The notes: generated from the sequence alone by a model not told the origin. A DNA stretch of 49,338 nt from Bacteroidales bacterium UBA5235 (GCA_002409145.1 DHUL01000060.1:46815-96152); one strand, 5' to 3'; numbered from the stretch's first letter, positions 26,189 through 35,188 are shown. Numbers and translations: made by a program.

Positions 26189-26956
26189 CTAATCCTCACA
26201 TTTCACCTCAAGACCGTCCCATGCCAATGTTACATTGACCGGAAGTTCCCTGTTCACATCTGCATGCCTGCCCATCTGATGGCCTATATGTGTAATATAA
26301 GCTTTCCGGGGTGATACTTCCCGCACGAGGTCAAGGGCTTCACTCAGGCTGAAGTGAGAGATATGCTTTTCCTTTCTGAGGGCATTGATGATCAGGTACT
26401 TGACGCCGAACAGTTTTTCCTTGGTCTCTTCAGGGATATAGTTGGCATCAGTAATGTAAGCCATGTTACCGATCCTGAATCCGTATATTGGCAGACGATA
26501 GTGAAAATTCCGCAGTGGAATGACCGTATCTCCGCTGATTGTCAGATTGTAGTTGTCTATATTATGGAGTTCCATTTTAGGGACTCCCGGATAATGGTTT
26601 TCCGAGAAGACGTAAGCGTATTCTTTTCTGACTGCAGCCTGAACTCTTTCCTCTGCATATATGTCAATGGCTGCCTGGCTTTTGTAGTTGAAGGCCCGCA
26701 GGTCATCCATCCCGGCGATATGATCTTTGTGTTCGTGTGTAAGGAGGATGGCGTCAAGTTTTTTCACACGGGCGTTGAGCATCTGTTGCCTGAAGTCGGG
26801 GCCGGCATCTATGACAAAGGTATTCAGGTCAGTTTCCACAAGCAGGGATGCTCTCAACCTTTTGTCCTTAGGGTCAGGTGAGGTGCATACACCACATTCA
26901 CAAGCTATTACAGGGACTCCCTGTGAAGTGCCGGTTCCAAGAAAGGTGATTTTCAC
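26189..26956 (-). CDS. MBL-fold metallohydrolase, PhnP-like
   Basis: The 255-residue protein has the metallo-beta-lactamase motif LTHEHKDHIAGMDD and an N-terminal GTGTSQGVPV followed by a Cys-rich CECGVC segment, as in PhnP cyclic-phosphate phosphodiesterases and related phosphoribosyl hydrolases. Later metal ligands are in ITDANYIP and THIGHQMGRH. No phn genes are nearby, so a phosphonate role is not supported; Bacteroidota carry many such stand-alone copies. A TATGTTTG promoter element lies 19 bp before the ATG. Confidence 0.9.
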   Translation of the reverse strand: MKITFLGTGTSQGVPVIACECGVCTSPDPKDKRLRASLLVETDLNTFVIDAGPDFRQQMLNARVKKLDAILLTHEHKDHIAGMDDLRAFNYKSQAAIDIYAEERVQAAVRKEYAYVFSENHYPGVPKMELHNIDNYNLTISGDTVIPLRNFHYRLPIYGFRIGNMAYITDANYIPEETKEKLFGVKYLIINALRKEKHISHFSLSEALDLVREVSPRKAYITHIGHQMGRHADVNRELPVNVTLAWDGLEVKCED

Positions 26957-26975
26957 TGTCTAATTTTTCTCCCTG

Positions 26976-26983
26976 CAAACATA
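26976..26983 (-). promoter_or_regulatory. Probable MBL hydrolase -7 promoter element
   Basis: On the minus strand this reads TATGTTTG, matching TAnnTTTG, 19 bp before the ATG. The implied 5' leader is short, about 15 bases. Confidence 0.55.
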
Positions 26984-27084
26984 ACCCGAAATTGAGAGAA
27001 GTACAATATCAGGCATCACTTTGAAGCATGAGCCTTCATATGGGTGTCAAGGTTCCGCAGATTAATGGGTCATGATTCGGTCGA

Positions 27085-27117
27085 TTTGTGAAAAGAGGGT
27101 GATTTTATGTAAGTTTA
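27085..27117 (+). promoter_or_regulatory. Possible promoter of the RsmI-like gene
   Basis: TTTG (27085-27088) is followed after 21 bp by TAAGTTTA (27110-27117), which matches the -7 consensus at all but the last base. The ATG is 20 bp downstream. Confidence 0.35.
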
Positions 27118-27137
27118 CGATCCAATCAATCAGAAAG

Positions 27138-27839
27138 ATGAGCGGAATAGTCTATATGATACCGGTTACCCTGGGTGATGCCGATCCTGATTCCTCCATT
27201 CCCTGCGGGACACGTGAGATTACGCTGTCACTCAGGCTGTTTGCCGTGGAAGAAGTAAGGACGGCAAGGAGGTGGTTGAGGAGTCTTGACAAAACCTTCC
27301 CTATTGACAGCACTCTCTTCTTTCCTGTCGGAAAGCACTCTGATGCGGCAGGCCTGGAAGATTTTTTCTCGAGGGTATCCGGGGGTTCTGATGCCGGGGT
27401 TATGAGTGAGGCCGGCATGCCGGGTCTGGCTGATCCGGGTAATATTATTGCTTCTGAGGCGCACCGCCGGGGTATCAGGGTTGTGCCGCTGACCGGGCCG
27501 TCATCGGTGATGCTTGCCCTGGTGGCATCAGGTTTGAATGGCCAGTCATTCTCATTTCATGGCTACCTGCCTGTTGAGACTCAGGGCCGCCGCAAAGCCC
27601 TCAAAGAGCTTGAAAGGCTCTCCGCCGCCGGCAGCACTCAGATATTCATGGAGACGCCCTTCAGGAACAGCAAGATGATTGATGATATACTTTCAGTCTG
27701 CCACCCCTCTACCAGGCTGTGCATTGCGGCTGACATATCACTCCCCACAGAGTTCATACGGACTATGAGCATCGCAGAGTGGCACAGGAAGGTCCCTGTG
27801 CTGGACAAGAGACCCGCAGTATTCCTGATTCTGGCATAA
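27138..27839 (+). CDS. RsmI-like SAM-dependent methyltransferase
   Basis: This 233-residue tetrapyrrole-methylase-fold protein belongs to the group around RsmI, which 2'-O-methylates C1402 of 16S rRNA. Family segments are SEAGMPGLADPGNIIASEAH, VPLTGPSSVMLALVASGLNG, SFHGYLPVE and METPFRNSKM. It differs from RsmI proper in its N-terminus (YMIPVTLGDADPDSSIP) and shorter C-terminus; Bacteroidota often have this paralogue besides true RsmI, so the exact target is uncertain. The ATG at 27138 is chosen; the frame is open 22 codons upstream but that extension looks non-conserved. Confidence 0.85.
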   Translation: MSGIVYMIPVTLGDADPDSSIPCGTREITLSLRLFAVEEVRTARRWLRSLDKTFPIDSTLFFPVGKHSDAAGLEDFFSRVSGGSDAGVMSEAGMPGLADPGNIIASEAHRRGIRVVPLTGPSSVMLALVASGLNGQSFSFHGYLPVETQGRRKALKELERLSAAGSTQIFMETPFRNSKMIDDILSVCHPSTRLCIAADISLPTEFIRTMSIAEWHRKVPVLDKRPAVFLILA

Positions 27840-27960
27840 GAAGAAAGTCAATCCTGCTCACGAACATGTCCCGATAAAGTCGGAATTGCCAGTGTGGTAT
27901 CTCTCCGCAACGAAAATGTGTTTTACGTGGGTACGGCCTCCGGAGCGGCGAATTGCATTT

Positions 27961-28473
27961 TTACTTTTTGGTTTTTCTGGTCAGTTCAACCACCTCCATC
28001 TCAAAGAGCAGTGGTGAATAACCCGGAATTATTGTGTAATAGTTGCCGTAATAGTCATATGTTCCGAAGCCCATTGAACCATAGGCTACCTTTGATGGCA
28101 TGATCACATTGGCTTTTGATCCCATCTTCATCTTAACCAGAGTCAGTGACCAGCCCTCTATGAGGTAGGGTGACCCCACCCTGAACCTGAATGGTGTTTC
28201 TGCCTCAAGGTTGTCATCAAACTTCTTTCCGCTGAGGAAGGTGCCTTTGTACCTTATCCCCACCGAGTCACCTGTCTGTATCAGGTCACCGGTACCGACA
28301 ACACTTTCCATATAATAAATGCCGTTTGCATCAGGGCTTACGGTAATATTGTTGGTAGCAACGTAATCCTGTATAAGGCTTCTCTCTTCCTCCTCGTATT
28401 TCTTGGCAGGATTGCAGGCAACGATTATGACAGCCAGTATGGCCAGTGCTGCAGCATTGAATTTTTTCCCCAT
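27961..28473 (-). CDS. FKBP-type peptidyl-prolyl isomerase lipoprotein
   Basis: The 170-residue protein has a lipoprotein signal (LAVIIVAC, Cys20) and an FKBP domain (about residues 65-165: GDSVGIRYKGTFLSGKKFDD, PFRFRVGSPYLIEGWSLTL, ANVIMPSKVAYG, PLLFEMEVVEL). It probably assists folding in the periplasm or at the outer membrane. The ATG at 28473 is chosen over one 14 codons upstream because it gives a standard signal. It is third in the operon after nrnA and the gldI-like gene, which is also an FKBP lipoprotein. Confidence 0.9.
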   Translation of the reverse strand: MGKKFNAAALAILAVIIVACNPAKKYEEEERSLIQDYVATNNITVSPDANGIYYMESVVGTGDLIQTGDSVGIRYKGTFLSGKKFDDNLEAETPFRFRVGSPYLIEGWSLTLVKMKMGSKANVIMPSKVAYGSMGFGTYDYYGNYYTIIPGYSPLLFEMEVVELTRKTKK

Positions 28474-28516
28474 TGTTTTGTTAATTTCCACAACTCTCAT
28501 CAAATTTCGTTCCAAA

Positions 28517-29020
28517 CTAGTTAATGTCCCTGACTCTTATCCTGTAGATGAGGATTGCTCTTCCGGGTATCCTGGCGCCGTCGCCTGTCAGTCCAAATGC
28601 AAGGTAAGGCGGCACAATGAACAGGTAATCACTGCCTTCCTGCATCAGCTGGAGTCCTTCCGTGACTCCGCTGCCGGCATCGGTATAACCCACCCTGATT
28701 GTCCGGGTGCCGCTGTAGCAGGGCTTTCCGTTCAGAAGTGTGCATTCGTAATCGAAGTTTACATTATCACCGGTTTTGACTGCCGGGCCGGTTCCGTTGC
28801 CGATGACGCTGTACCATAAACCGGTGTTAGTCTCGGTAAAGCTGCGTTTGTTTTTGCTTATGTAATCGGTTATTGTGTTACGGTCCCGGGAGATGAGCGA
28901 TCTGTTCAGTTCGATAAGTTCGGCTTCAGTGCGGGGTGAAGCCTTGCTCCTGGTGTCAGGCTTGTTCTGGCATCCTGTTGCGATGACGGCGATGAGGACT
29001 ATGTATAGTGCCAGTCTCAT
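28517..29020 (-). CDS. gldI: GldI-like FKBP peptidyl-prolyl isomerase lipoprotein
   Basis: The 167-residue protein has a lipoprotein signal with Cys17 (VIATGC) and an FKBP domain (VKTGDNVNFDYECTLLNG, LMQEGSDYLFIVPPYLAFG, ILIYRIRVRDIN). It matches the GldI group, required for gliding motility in some Flavobacteriia but widespread in non-gliding Bacteroidota, so the name does not prove gliding. Its start overlaps the nrnA stop by 4 bp. Gliding genes gldK-N were not seen in the window. Confidence 0.8.
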   Translation of the reverse strand: MRLALYIVLIAVIATGCQNKPDTRSKASPRTEAELIELNRSLISRDRNTITDYISKNKRSFTETNTGLWYSVIGNGTGPAVKTGDNVNFDYECTLLNGKPCYSGTRTIRVGYTDAGSGVTEGLQLMQEGSDYLFIVPPYLAFGLTGDGARIPGRAILIYRIRVRDIN

Positions 29021-30057
29021 TTCATCATTTCCTTTGATGCTTTCTCAAGTTCCCTGCGGAACAAGGGAAGAGTATTCTCAAAGTGATTGACCACCTCATG
29101 GATGGTTCCCTTCATCTCTCCACCTGCTGCATTACGATGACCCCCGCCATTAAAGCATTTGCGTGACAGCTCATTGGCGTTGAAGCTGCCCTTCGAGCGA
29201 AGCGACATCTTCACGAAACCGCTACGCTCCACGAAGAGCACCGAAAGCACTATTCCGTTCATTGTAAGTAAGACATTCGCGAATCCCTCGGTGTCACCCT
29301 TGACATGGTGGAATCTGTCAAGATCTTCCCTGGTAAGCCAGATATAAGCAGTATGCAGATCCGGATGCACTACCATCCTGCTGTGCAGCGCGAATCCCTT
29401 CAACCTGATCCTGTCAGGAGAGAAGTTGCTGAATATGTGGTCATAGATCTTTTCCTTGTCCACTCCCATATCAAGCAGGTGACCAACTGTGCGCATAGTG
29501 TCACCGGTATAGTATCCGTGCTCGAAATTGCCCGTGTCAGTAATGATGCCGACATAGACTGCAGTGATGAAGTCTCTGTCATTGAACTCACTGCCCTCCA
29601 TTCCGTTCACCAGGAAGTAAACCAGTTCGGAGGTGGAGCTCCTGCTTACATCAGAGACGATGAGGTCAGTGATGACGGAGGGGTCAGGGTGATGGTCTAT
29701 CATCACTTTCTTGGCCCCTGAACTTACTACCAGTTGTTCTGCCTTTCCCATCCTGGAAGGGGTATTGAAATCAACCATGATGATAAGATCAGCATTGCTT
29801 ATCAGTTTTGTTCCCTCAGCAGGATTATGATGGAAATCAACTACCTTTTCAACATCATTCATCCACAACAGGAACTTCTGCAGGGCGTTGGGCGAGATCA
29901 TTGAGGCGTCCTTGCCCTGTGAAATGATCCACCTTCTCAGCGCCAGCATGGCACCTATGGCATCGCCGTCAGGATTGATGTGGCATATGAGCAGAATATG
30001 ACCGGCGTCATCGATCAGCTTCTTTAATTCTTTTGTATATTTACCAAACTCCGGCAC
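29017..30057 (-). CDS. nrnA: Bifunctional oligoribonuclease / pAp phosphatase (DHH family)
   Basis: NrnA degrades short RNA oligonucleotides and dephosphorylates 3'-phosphoadenosine 5'-phosphate. The 346-residue protein has the DHH-domain motifs ICHINPDGDAIGAM, IIMVDFNTPSRMG, MIDHHPDP and a DHHA1 C-terminal motif GGGHRNAAGGEM. The start is GTG at 30057, 21 bp after a TACCTTTG promoter element. It heads an operon with the two FKBP lipoprotein genes. Confidence 0.93.
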   Translation of the reverse strand: MPEFGKYTKELKKLIDDAGHILLICHINPDGDAIGAMLALRRWIISQGKDASMISPNALQKFLLWMNDVEKVVDFHHNPAEGTKLISNADLIIMVDFNTPSRMGKAEQLVVSSGAKKVMIDHHPDPSVITDLIVSDVSRSSTSELVYFLVNGMEGSEFNDRDFITAVYVGIITDTGNFEHGYYTGDTMRTVGHLLDMGVDKEKIYDHIFSNFSPDRIRLKGFALHSRMVVHPDLHTAYIWLTREDLDRFHHVKGDTEGFANVLLTMNGIVLSVLFVERSGFVKMSLRSKGSFNANELSRKCFNGGGHRNAAGGEMKGTIHEVVNHFENTLPLFRRELEKASKEMMK

Positions 30058-30078
30058 AGTTTAAGCCTTTTAAGGCGA

Positions 30079-30086
30079 CAAAGGTA
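30079..30086 (-). promoter_or_regulatory. Probable nrnA operon -7 promoter element
   Basis: On the minus strand this reads TACCTTTG, an exact consensus match 21 bp before the nrnA GTG start. Confidence 0.6.
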
Positions 30087-30142
30087 AACAAAAACATCAA
30101 GGTTTTGTAAAACAGGTCAGATAACCCGATTTACACAGAGTT

Positions 30143-30562
30143 ATGAGCAATGATATCACATTTTCAATTATCAAGCCTGATGCCCTTGGCAACGGTCAGG
30201 CAGGCAGCATTCTTGCACGCATTAATCAGGCGGGCTTTCGTTTAGCAGGACTGAAGATGATTCGCATGACCCGTTCACAGGCAGAGGGGTTCTATGAGGT
30301 ACACCGCGAAAGGCCCTTTTACCCCGTGCTGGTTGACTTCATGTCATCAGGTCCGGCACTGGTGATGGTACTCAGGCATGCTGATGCTGTTGAAGAATTC
30401 CGCAGGCTGATCGGGGCCACTGATCCTGCAAAGGCTGCCCCGGGAACAATCCGTGCAGAATTCGGCACAGATGTTACGATGAATGCGGTTCATGGCTCTG
30501 ACTCACAAGAGAATGCACTCAGGGAAGCCTCCTTCTTCTTTTCCGCCATCGAGATTTTCTGA
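30143..30562 (+). CDS. ndk: Nucleoside diphosphate kinase
   Basis: Ndk transfers the gamma phosphate between nucleotides by a phospho-His intermediate. The 139-residue protein shows TFSIIKPDALGNGQ, the nucleotide-binding region and the active-site motif NAVHGSDS with H117. The length is normal. It is divergent from nrnA and followed after 41 bp by the uncharacterised 582-residue gene on the same strand. Confidence 0.97.
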   Translation: MSNDITFSIIKPDALGNGQAGSILARINQAGFRLAGLKMIRMTRSQAEGFYEVHRERPFYPVLVDFMSSGPALVMVLRHADAVEEFRRLIGATDPAKAAPGTIRAEFGTDVTMNAVHGSDSQENALREASFFFSAIEIF

Positions 30563-30603
30563 GAAACAATAATCCAAAATCCTTGTTTATGTAAAAAATT
30601 GAA

Positions 30604-32352
30604 ATGACTGCTACTGTTTCCCCTGACTTTTCAGACAAAAAGACTCTTGAAAAGTATTCATCAGCCTATACCCTCTCCGATATGGAGATTTTTATTTTCC
30701 CCGAGCTGTTTTATCCACTTGTTCTGGCCAATATAATGTCACCGGTAATCTGGCGGTGGCGTGATGATCCCTGGTTCATGGACATGCACCGGAAGAACTT
30801 TATCAGTAAGGCCAACAGGATCAAGCAATACATTATTGACAATTACATATTCAACCTTGACCTGGAGACATGGGGTCTGACAGACAAGGAGACGGAACTG
30901 GAGCGGTTCAGCGATTTCTTTGACACGGAACTGCTGAAGCAGTCGAATGCGCTGTTTGGGTACGAAGGAGACAAGTATTATTTCAGTATTGATATCCGTC
31001 ACCATTTCGGGCTGGACAAGTACGAATCATCTGCTATACCCTACTGGAAGACAGAGACAGTAGAGGCGATGACTGCCTTCAGGCACAGGGAGTATTACAC
31101 CACCGGCGCCGGTGAGTGTGTCAGCCTGGCAGCCCTTTATGCAGCAGCCATGTTCATTGTCGGCCAAATTCCCCTTGAGAAGATCTTCATGATGGCCACT
31201 CCGCTTCACTCGCAGAATTTCATTGATGAGAAGGATGGGCTTCTGACAAACAACAGGAGGATCATGACCAAAAATATGTGGTTCAACGGTACCTCACTTT
31301 CAGGAAAGGCAAGACGAGCCCTGGAAAATGAAAAGGTGACAATCGTTTCACACATTACCGGCCATATCCATACGGTATATGAAAAGGCAACCATCGACAG
31401 GGAGGCCTATGACACCTTCTCCAGGAAGTTGAGGAGCTTTGTGAAGTCGAACCTTACACCTGCCATCTTCATCAACTTCCTCAGGTTCAAATCGGAGTAT
31501 AAGTGCCTCTTCCAGTACCATTACCTCCGGACGGGAACCAGTCATTACATCACGCTTGATAAACTGTTCGAATATGAGCACTCCCTGAAAACCAGCATGA
31601 ATGAGGAGACCCGTGACAAGCTCCTTTCAGAGGTTGACAGCGAGGAATTCCAGTATGATCCGGTTCCCGGCAAGATCATGCTGAATGAAGTCGAAGCTTT
31701 CATCAGGAAACATAAGGATTCTGATCTGCGGACAATTGAAACAGAGTTCACAAGCAGCTTCCCGACGGAGGAAACTGAATGTGTGAAGAGAATGTTTGCC
31801 GACATAAGGGAGTTTATAATAACCAATCCAAAACTCCCTTCAGCTGACAGGGAATTCGTGCCGGAGATCTATCCGCAGATATCAGTGAATGACAGTCGTG
31901 ATGAAATAAGAAACAAGATCAGGGAGCTTGCCGGGGTTTCGGAGATGGCATTACTGACGCTTTATTCCTACAGGGAGATGAGTATGACAGACTGGAGGCC
32001 GTTTGTGAAGGCTGCCATCGAAAGGAATCCGGTATGCCATGCGGATCTCGGAGGGCGGCATGCCGATGAAGTATATGCACTTATCAATAAACTGACCAAC
32101 GAATCGATATATGACTCCGGCAGGCTGGCCCAACCTGACGAAGTGTGGAATTTCAGAAGAGGTGACGGCGCTGAAAAGGCTTTCCTGATGGCAGATGCCC
32201 TGATCTTCAATGATCCTGATGCGGAAGTGAAAATCTCACTCGAGGCTGATCAGGCGGTCATCGAGTACAATTACAGGTTTTACCGGTTCGTAACAGTCAA
32301 GGGGCTCAGGAAAAAGATCCTTATCAGCCGGAAAGAATACAGAGAATACTGA
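30604..32352 (+). CDS. Uncharacterised protein with transglutaminase-like Cys/His motif
   Basis: I do not recognise this 582-residue protein as a named family. No signal peptide is apparent and it looks cytosolic. A segment around residues 168-220 reads GAGECVSLAALYAAAMF, then ATPLHSQNFIDEKDG, resembling the Cys (C172) and His (H202) part of a transglutaminase/cysteine-protease-like fold, with D208 or D211 as a possible third residue. The N-terminal part is rich in aromatic and acidic residues (MSPVIWRWRDDPWFMDMH). The C-terminal half is helical and charged. It follows ndk by 41 bp. Enzymatic activity is a hypothesis. Confidence 0.7.
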   Translation: MTATVSPDFSDKKTLEKYSSAYTLSDMEIFIFPELFYPLVLANIMSPVIWRWRDDPWFMDMHRKNFISKANRIKQYIIDNYIFNLDLETWGLTDKETELERFSDFFDTELLKQSNALFGYEGDKYYFSIDIRHHFGLDKYESSAIPYWKTETVEAMTAFRHREYYTTGAGECVSLAALYAAAMFIVGQIPLEKIFMMATPLHSQNFIDEKDGLLTNNRRIMTKNMWFNGTSLSGKARRALENEKVTIVSHITGHIHTVYEKATIDREAYDTFSRKLRSFVKSNLTPAIFINFLRFKSEYKCLFQYHYLRTGTSHYITLDKLFEYEHSLKTSMNEETRDKLLSEVDSEEFQYDPVPGKIMLNEVEAFIRKHKDSDLRTIETEFTSSFPTEETECVKRMFADIREFIITNPKLPSADREFVPEIYPQISVNDSRDEIRNKIRELAGVSEMALLTLYSYREMSMTDWRPFVKAAIERNPVCHADLGGRHADEVYALINKLTNESIYDSGRLAQPDEVWNFRRGDGAEKAFLMADALIFNDPDAEVKISLEADQAVIEYNYRFYRFVTVKGLRKKILISRKEYREY

Positions 32353-32422
32353 TCAATATCAACCATAAAGAACAGGAACGAAGAACTGAATCCATACCGC
32401 CGAGCGAGGCATCCCGGGTTCT

Positions 32423-32713
32423 TTAGTGCAGCATGATCTCCCTGACCACTTCCTCTCCTGCCCTGCTGTTTATCTGGTTCTTCAGTGCATCTCGCAGCAT
32501 CATCAGTTCATTCCTGACAACTGATGAGGTGAGGTAGATGTGAAGCACGCCTTCCTTCAGGTAGGTCCGTTTTGTGCGTGCTGTTATAACTTTTCCGGCA
32601 ATATTCTCCCAGATGTTCAGCACAGCAGCTTCCTTCAGTCCTTTTTCCAGCCGGTACTCCTTTATCAGGTCTCCGAGAGCCTCTCCCAGGGTGATGGTCT
32701 TGTTCCTGCGCAT
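32423..32713 (-). CDS. DUF721 / DciA-like protein
   Basis: The 96-residue protein matches DUF721 in its pattern (GEALGDLIKEYRLEKGL, VLNIWENIAGKVITART, GVLHIYLTSSVVRNELMM). DUF721 includes DciA, the replicative helicase loader of bacteria lacking DnaC or DnaI. It starts 3 bp after the recF stop, an arrangement common in Bacteroidota and compatible with a replication role. Function is inferred from the family only. Confidence 0.88.
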   Translation of the reverse strand: MRRNKTITLGEALGDLIKEYRLEKGLKEAAVLNIWENIAGKVITARTKRTYLKEGVLHIYLTSSVVRNELMMLRDALKNQINSRAGEEVVREIMLH

Positions 32714-32716
32714 GGC

Positions 32717-33832
32717 TTATTTTACTCCGTTGGTAATCTCCTCCTCAATCCCTTTCTTCCCGATACGGTAAAGCCGGAAGTCAACCCCCGTATTGTCAAG
32801 GATACGATGGATGCGATCCTGCTGGGTGTCAGTAATAAAAACCTGGCCGAATTCACCTGATCCGGCAAGCCTGATGATCTCTTCTACCCGGTTCTGGTCG
32901 AATTTATCGAATATATCATCAAGCAGCAGTGCTGGTGCGAATCCGATCATTCTGGTCATCAGACCGAATTTTGCCAGTTTGAGGGCCACTATGAATGACT
33001 TCTGTTGTCCCTGGCTGGCGTTTGTCCTTGCTGAATGGCCTTCAATCTCAAAGATCAGGTCATCGCGGTGGATACCCATTGTGGTATACTGCATGGCAAA
33101 ATCCCTCTCCCGGGAGCCGGCCAGTTGTTGAAGGAAATCACCGCTGCCCAGATGTGAGCGGTACCTTATTGACACTTTTTCAGCGCCTCCGGAGATCTTC
33201 TCGTAGTAAGAGCGAAACACGGGCAGCAGGTTTTCGGTGAGGTTCTGCCTTGCCCTGTGGATCAGTTCAGCCTCAGGGGCCATCTGTTCATCATAAATCT
33301 CAAGAAGGCCTGCCTGGCCGGCGCCACTGCTGCGCAATATCCTGTTCCGCTGCATCAGCGCCTTATTGTAGCGCATATGCGCTTCGAGGTAGGCCGGGTC
33401 ATACTGGCTGATGATCATGTTGAGAAAACGACGCCGCTCTTCGCTGCCACCAGTGATGAGCGTGCTGTCAGCCGGCGAGAGCATCACCACAGGGTACTTC
33501 CCCACATGATCTGACATCCTCTGGTACTCTTTACCATTGATTTTAAAGACTTTCTGCTTTGTTTTCTGGAACGCGCAGAAGAGCTCGTCATTGTTATCAT
33601 CGGTGACGAACGTACCCCTGATCATGAAGTAATCATCTCCGTGCTTTATGCTGAGGGTGTCAGAGCTGTTGAAAAAACTCTTGGTGAGTGAAAGGTAATG
33701 GATGGCGTCAAGGATATTGGTTTTTCCAACGCCGTTATTGCCCACAAAGCAGTTGAACCCTGGTGAAAATTCGAGTGAAACCTCCTCATAGTTCTTGAAG
33801 TTAGTGAGTTCGAGCCTTGCAAGGTGCATCAT
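32717..33832 (-). CDS. recF: DNA replication and repair protein RecF
   Basis: RecF helps load RecA at gapped DNA. The 371-residue protein has the RecF/SMC-type ATPase features: LTNFKNYEEVSLEF, Walker A VGNNGVGKTNIL, the ABC-like signature region NASQGQQKSFIVALKLA and Walker B PALLLDDIFDKFD. ATG 33832 is preferred (a second ATG is the very next codon); the frame opens 18 codons further upstream, beyond a TAACTTTG promoter element, so that longer form is unlikely. Confidence 0.96.
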   Translation of the reverse strand: MMHLARLELTNFKNYEEVSLEFSPGFNCFVGNNGVGKTNILDAIHYLSLTKSFFNSSDTLSIKHGDDYFMIRGTFVTDDNNDELFCAFQKTKQKVFKINGKEYQRMSDHVGKYPVVMLSPADSTLITGGSEERRRFLNMIISQYDPAYLEAHMRYNKALMQRNRILRSSGAGQAGLLEIYDEQMAPEAELIHRARQNLTENLLPVFRSYYEKISGGAEKVSIRYRSHLGSGDFLQQLAGSRERDFAMQYTTMGIHRDDLIFEIEGHSARTNASQGQQKSFIVALKLAKFGLMTRMIGFAPALLLDDIFDKFDQNRVEEIIRLAGSGEFGQVFITDTQQDRIHRILDNTGVDFRLYRIGKKGIEEEITNGVK

Positions 33833-33856
33833 CGTTCTCTGCTGTTGCGGAAGCTC

Positions 33857-33864
33857 CAAAGTTA
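33857..33864 (-). promoter_or_regulatory. Probable recF -7 promoter element
   Basis: On the minus strand this reads TAACTTTG, matching TAnnTTTG, 24 bp before the recF ATG. It excludes the longest reading frame as the transcript start. Confidence 0.6.
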
Positions 33865-33967
33865 CGAAAAGAAACGGCTGTGTCAAGCGCAGGAATAGCT
33901 ATACAGGTGCACCACGGGGCACCGAGCTTTTTTTTATCCATTTGTTTTTTAATAATGCCAGAAATAC

Positions 33968-33975
33968 TACTTTTG
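33968..33975 (+). promoter_or_regulatory. Probable TPR-ribH operon -7 promoter element
   Basis: TACTTTTG matches the consensus and lies 37 bp before the TPR gene ATG. A TTTG at 33941-33944, 23 bp upstream, may be the -33 element. Confidence 0.65.
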
Positions 33976-34012
33976 CGAAGTTATTTTTTGACCTGTAACA
34001 GAGAACATTGAT

Positions 34013-34693
34013 ATGAGCAAGAAAAAGGAGACCTCAAAAGGGATCGAGAACGTTGAGCAGACACTTACAAGAACAGAACAATTCCTTGAGCAGAATTACA
34101 AGCCCCTTTTATATGTGCTTGTCGGCGCAGTACTGCTGGTTGGAATAGCATGGCTTCTCAGAATGTATGTCAGCAAGAAGAATGATGAGGCGCTGAGCCA
34201 GATGTTCATGGCAGAGCAGTATTTCGGACAGGACTCTCTCAATCTGGCCCTCAACGGTGACGGGAACAATCTTGGCTTTATCGATATAGCAAGTGAATAT
34301 AAGAATACAAGGTCAGGCAAGCTTGCCAACTTCTATGCAGGAGCATGCCTGATGCATCTCGGGCAGTACGAAGAGGCCATCAGCTACCTGAACAAGTACA
34401 GGCAGGATGATGAGGTTATAGCCCCGCAGGCCAGGGGTCTGATCGGCGATGCACGTGTAGAGCTCGGAGACATGGCGGCAGGCATAAAGAATTATATCGA
34501 GGCTGCCGACATGGCTGAAAATGCGTTCCTCAGCCCCATCTACCTGATGAAGGCAGGGATGCTCTATGAGAACGATGAAAAATGGGCCGATGCCCTCAGG
34601 GTATATGAGCGCATTCAGGACAAGTATCCCGAGAGCAACGAAGGCAGGAGCATTGAAAAATATATTGCCAGGGTTAAACTGCACATCGACTGA
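34013..34693 (+). CDS. Membrane-anchored TPR protein
   Basis: The 226-residue protein has a charged N-terminus, one membrane helix (about residues 31-49, LLYVLVGAVLLVGIAWLL) and several tetratricopeptide repeats in the remaining, probably periplasmic, part (LANFYAGACLMHLGQYEEAI, ADALRVYERIQDKYPES). It resembles YfgM-like anchored TPR proteins, which act near the Sec translocon in E. coli, but equivalence is unproven. In Bacteroidota such a gene is usual directly before ribH; here only 3 bp separate the stop and the ribH GTG. Confidence 0.88.
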   Translation: MSKKKETSKGIENVEQTLTRTEQFLEQNYKPLLYVLVGAVLLVGIAWLLRMYVSKKNDEALSQMFMAEQYFGQDSLNLALNGDGNNLGFIDIASEYKNTRSGKLANFYAGACLMHLGQYEEAISYLNKYRQDDEVIAPQARGLIGDARVELGDMAAGIKNYIEAADMAENAFLSPIYLMKAGMLYENDEKWADALRVYERIQDKYPESNEGRSIEKYIARVKLHID

Positions 34694-34696
34694 CAG

Positions 34697-35185
34697 GTGG
34701 CAACCCGCGATCTATCGGATTATGATCCCTCACGTGTACCCGACGCCTCGGGGATGAGGTTCGGCGTTGTGGTAGCCGACTGGAACAGTGAGGTAACCCA
34801 TTCTCTTCTTGACGGTGCTGTAAAGACGCTGAAGCTTCATGGCGTAACGGCTGACAATATCATTATAAAGCATGTTCCGGGAACCTTTGAGCTTACCCTA
34901 GGCGCTCAGTGGATGGCTGAATATGAAGATCTTGATGGTGTCATATGCCTTGGATGCGTAATACAGGGAGAGACCCCTCATTTCACCTATATCTGCCAGG
35001 GAGTGACACAGGGGATCACACAGCTCAATCTCGATTACAATATTCCCTTCATTTTCGGGGTGCTTACGACCCTCGACCTCCGGCAGGCGCTTGACAGGGC
35101 TGGCGGCAAGCACGGCAACAAGGGCGATGAAGCCGCCGTGACTGCAATAAAGATGGCCGCTCTTCAGGGGCTGATGGAAAAATAA
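34697..35185 (+). CDS. ribH: 6,7-dimethyl-8-ribityllumazine synthase
   Basis: RibH performs the penultimate step of riboflavin synthesis. The 162-residue protein has FGVVVADWNSEVTHSLLDGA, VPGTFELTLGAQWM, the catalytic-region LGCVIQGETPHFTYIC with its conserved His, and PFIFGVLTTLDLRQALDRAG. It starts with GTG (34697). Other rib genes are not adjacent. Its stop lies 3 bp from the stop of the convergent addB-like gene. Confidence 0.97.
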   Translation: MATRDLSDYDPSRVPDASGMRFGVVVADWNSEVTHSLLDGAVKTLKLHGVTADNIIIKHVPGTFELTLGAQWMAEYEDLDGVICLGCVIQGETPHFTYICQGVTQGITQLNLDYNIPFIFGVLTTLDLRQALDRAGGKHGNKGDEAAVTAIKMAALQGLMEK

Positions 35186-35188
35186 GTG

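Noticed and set aside
27921..27958. GC-rich CTCCGGAG palindrome after the FKBP gene, partly like the corA leader (CCTCCG.GAGCGG)
   Set aside because: Similarity is short and the arms do not form the same hairpin; too weak to call a shared element.
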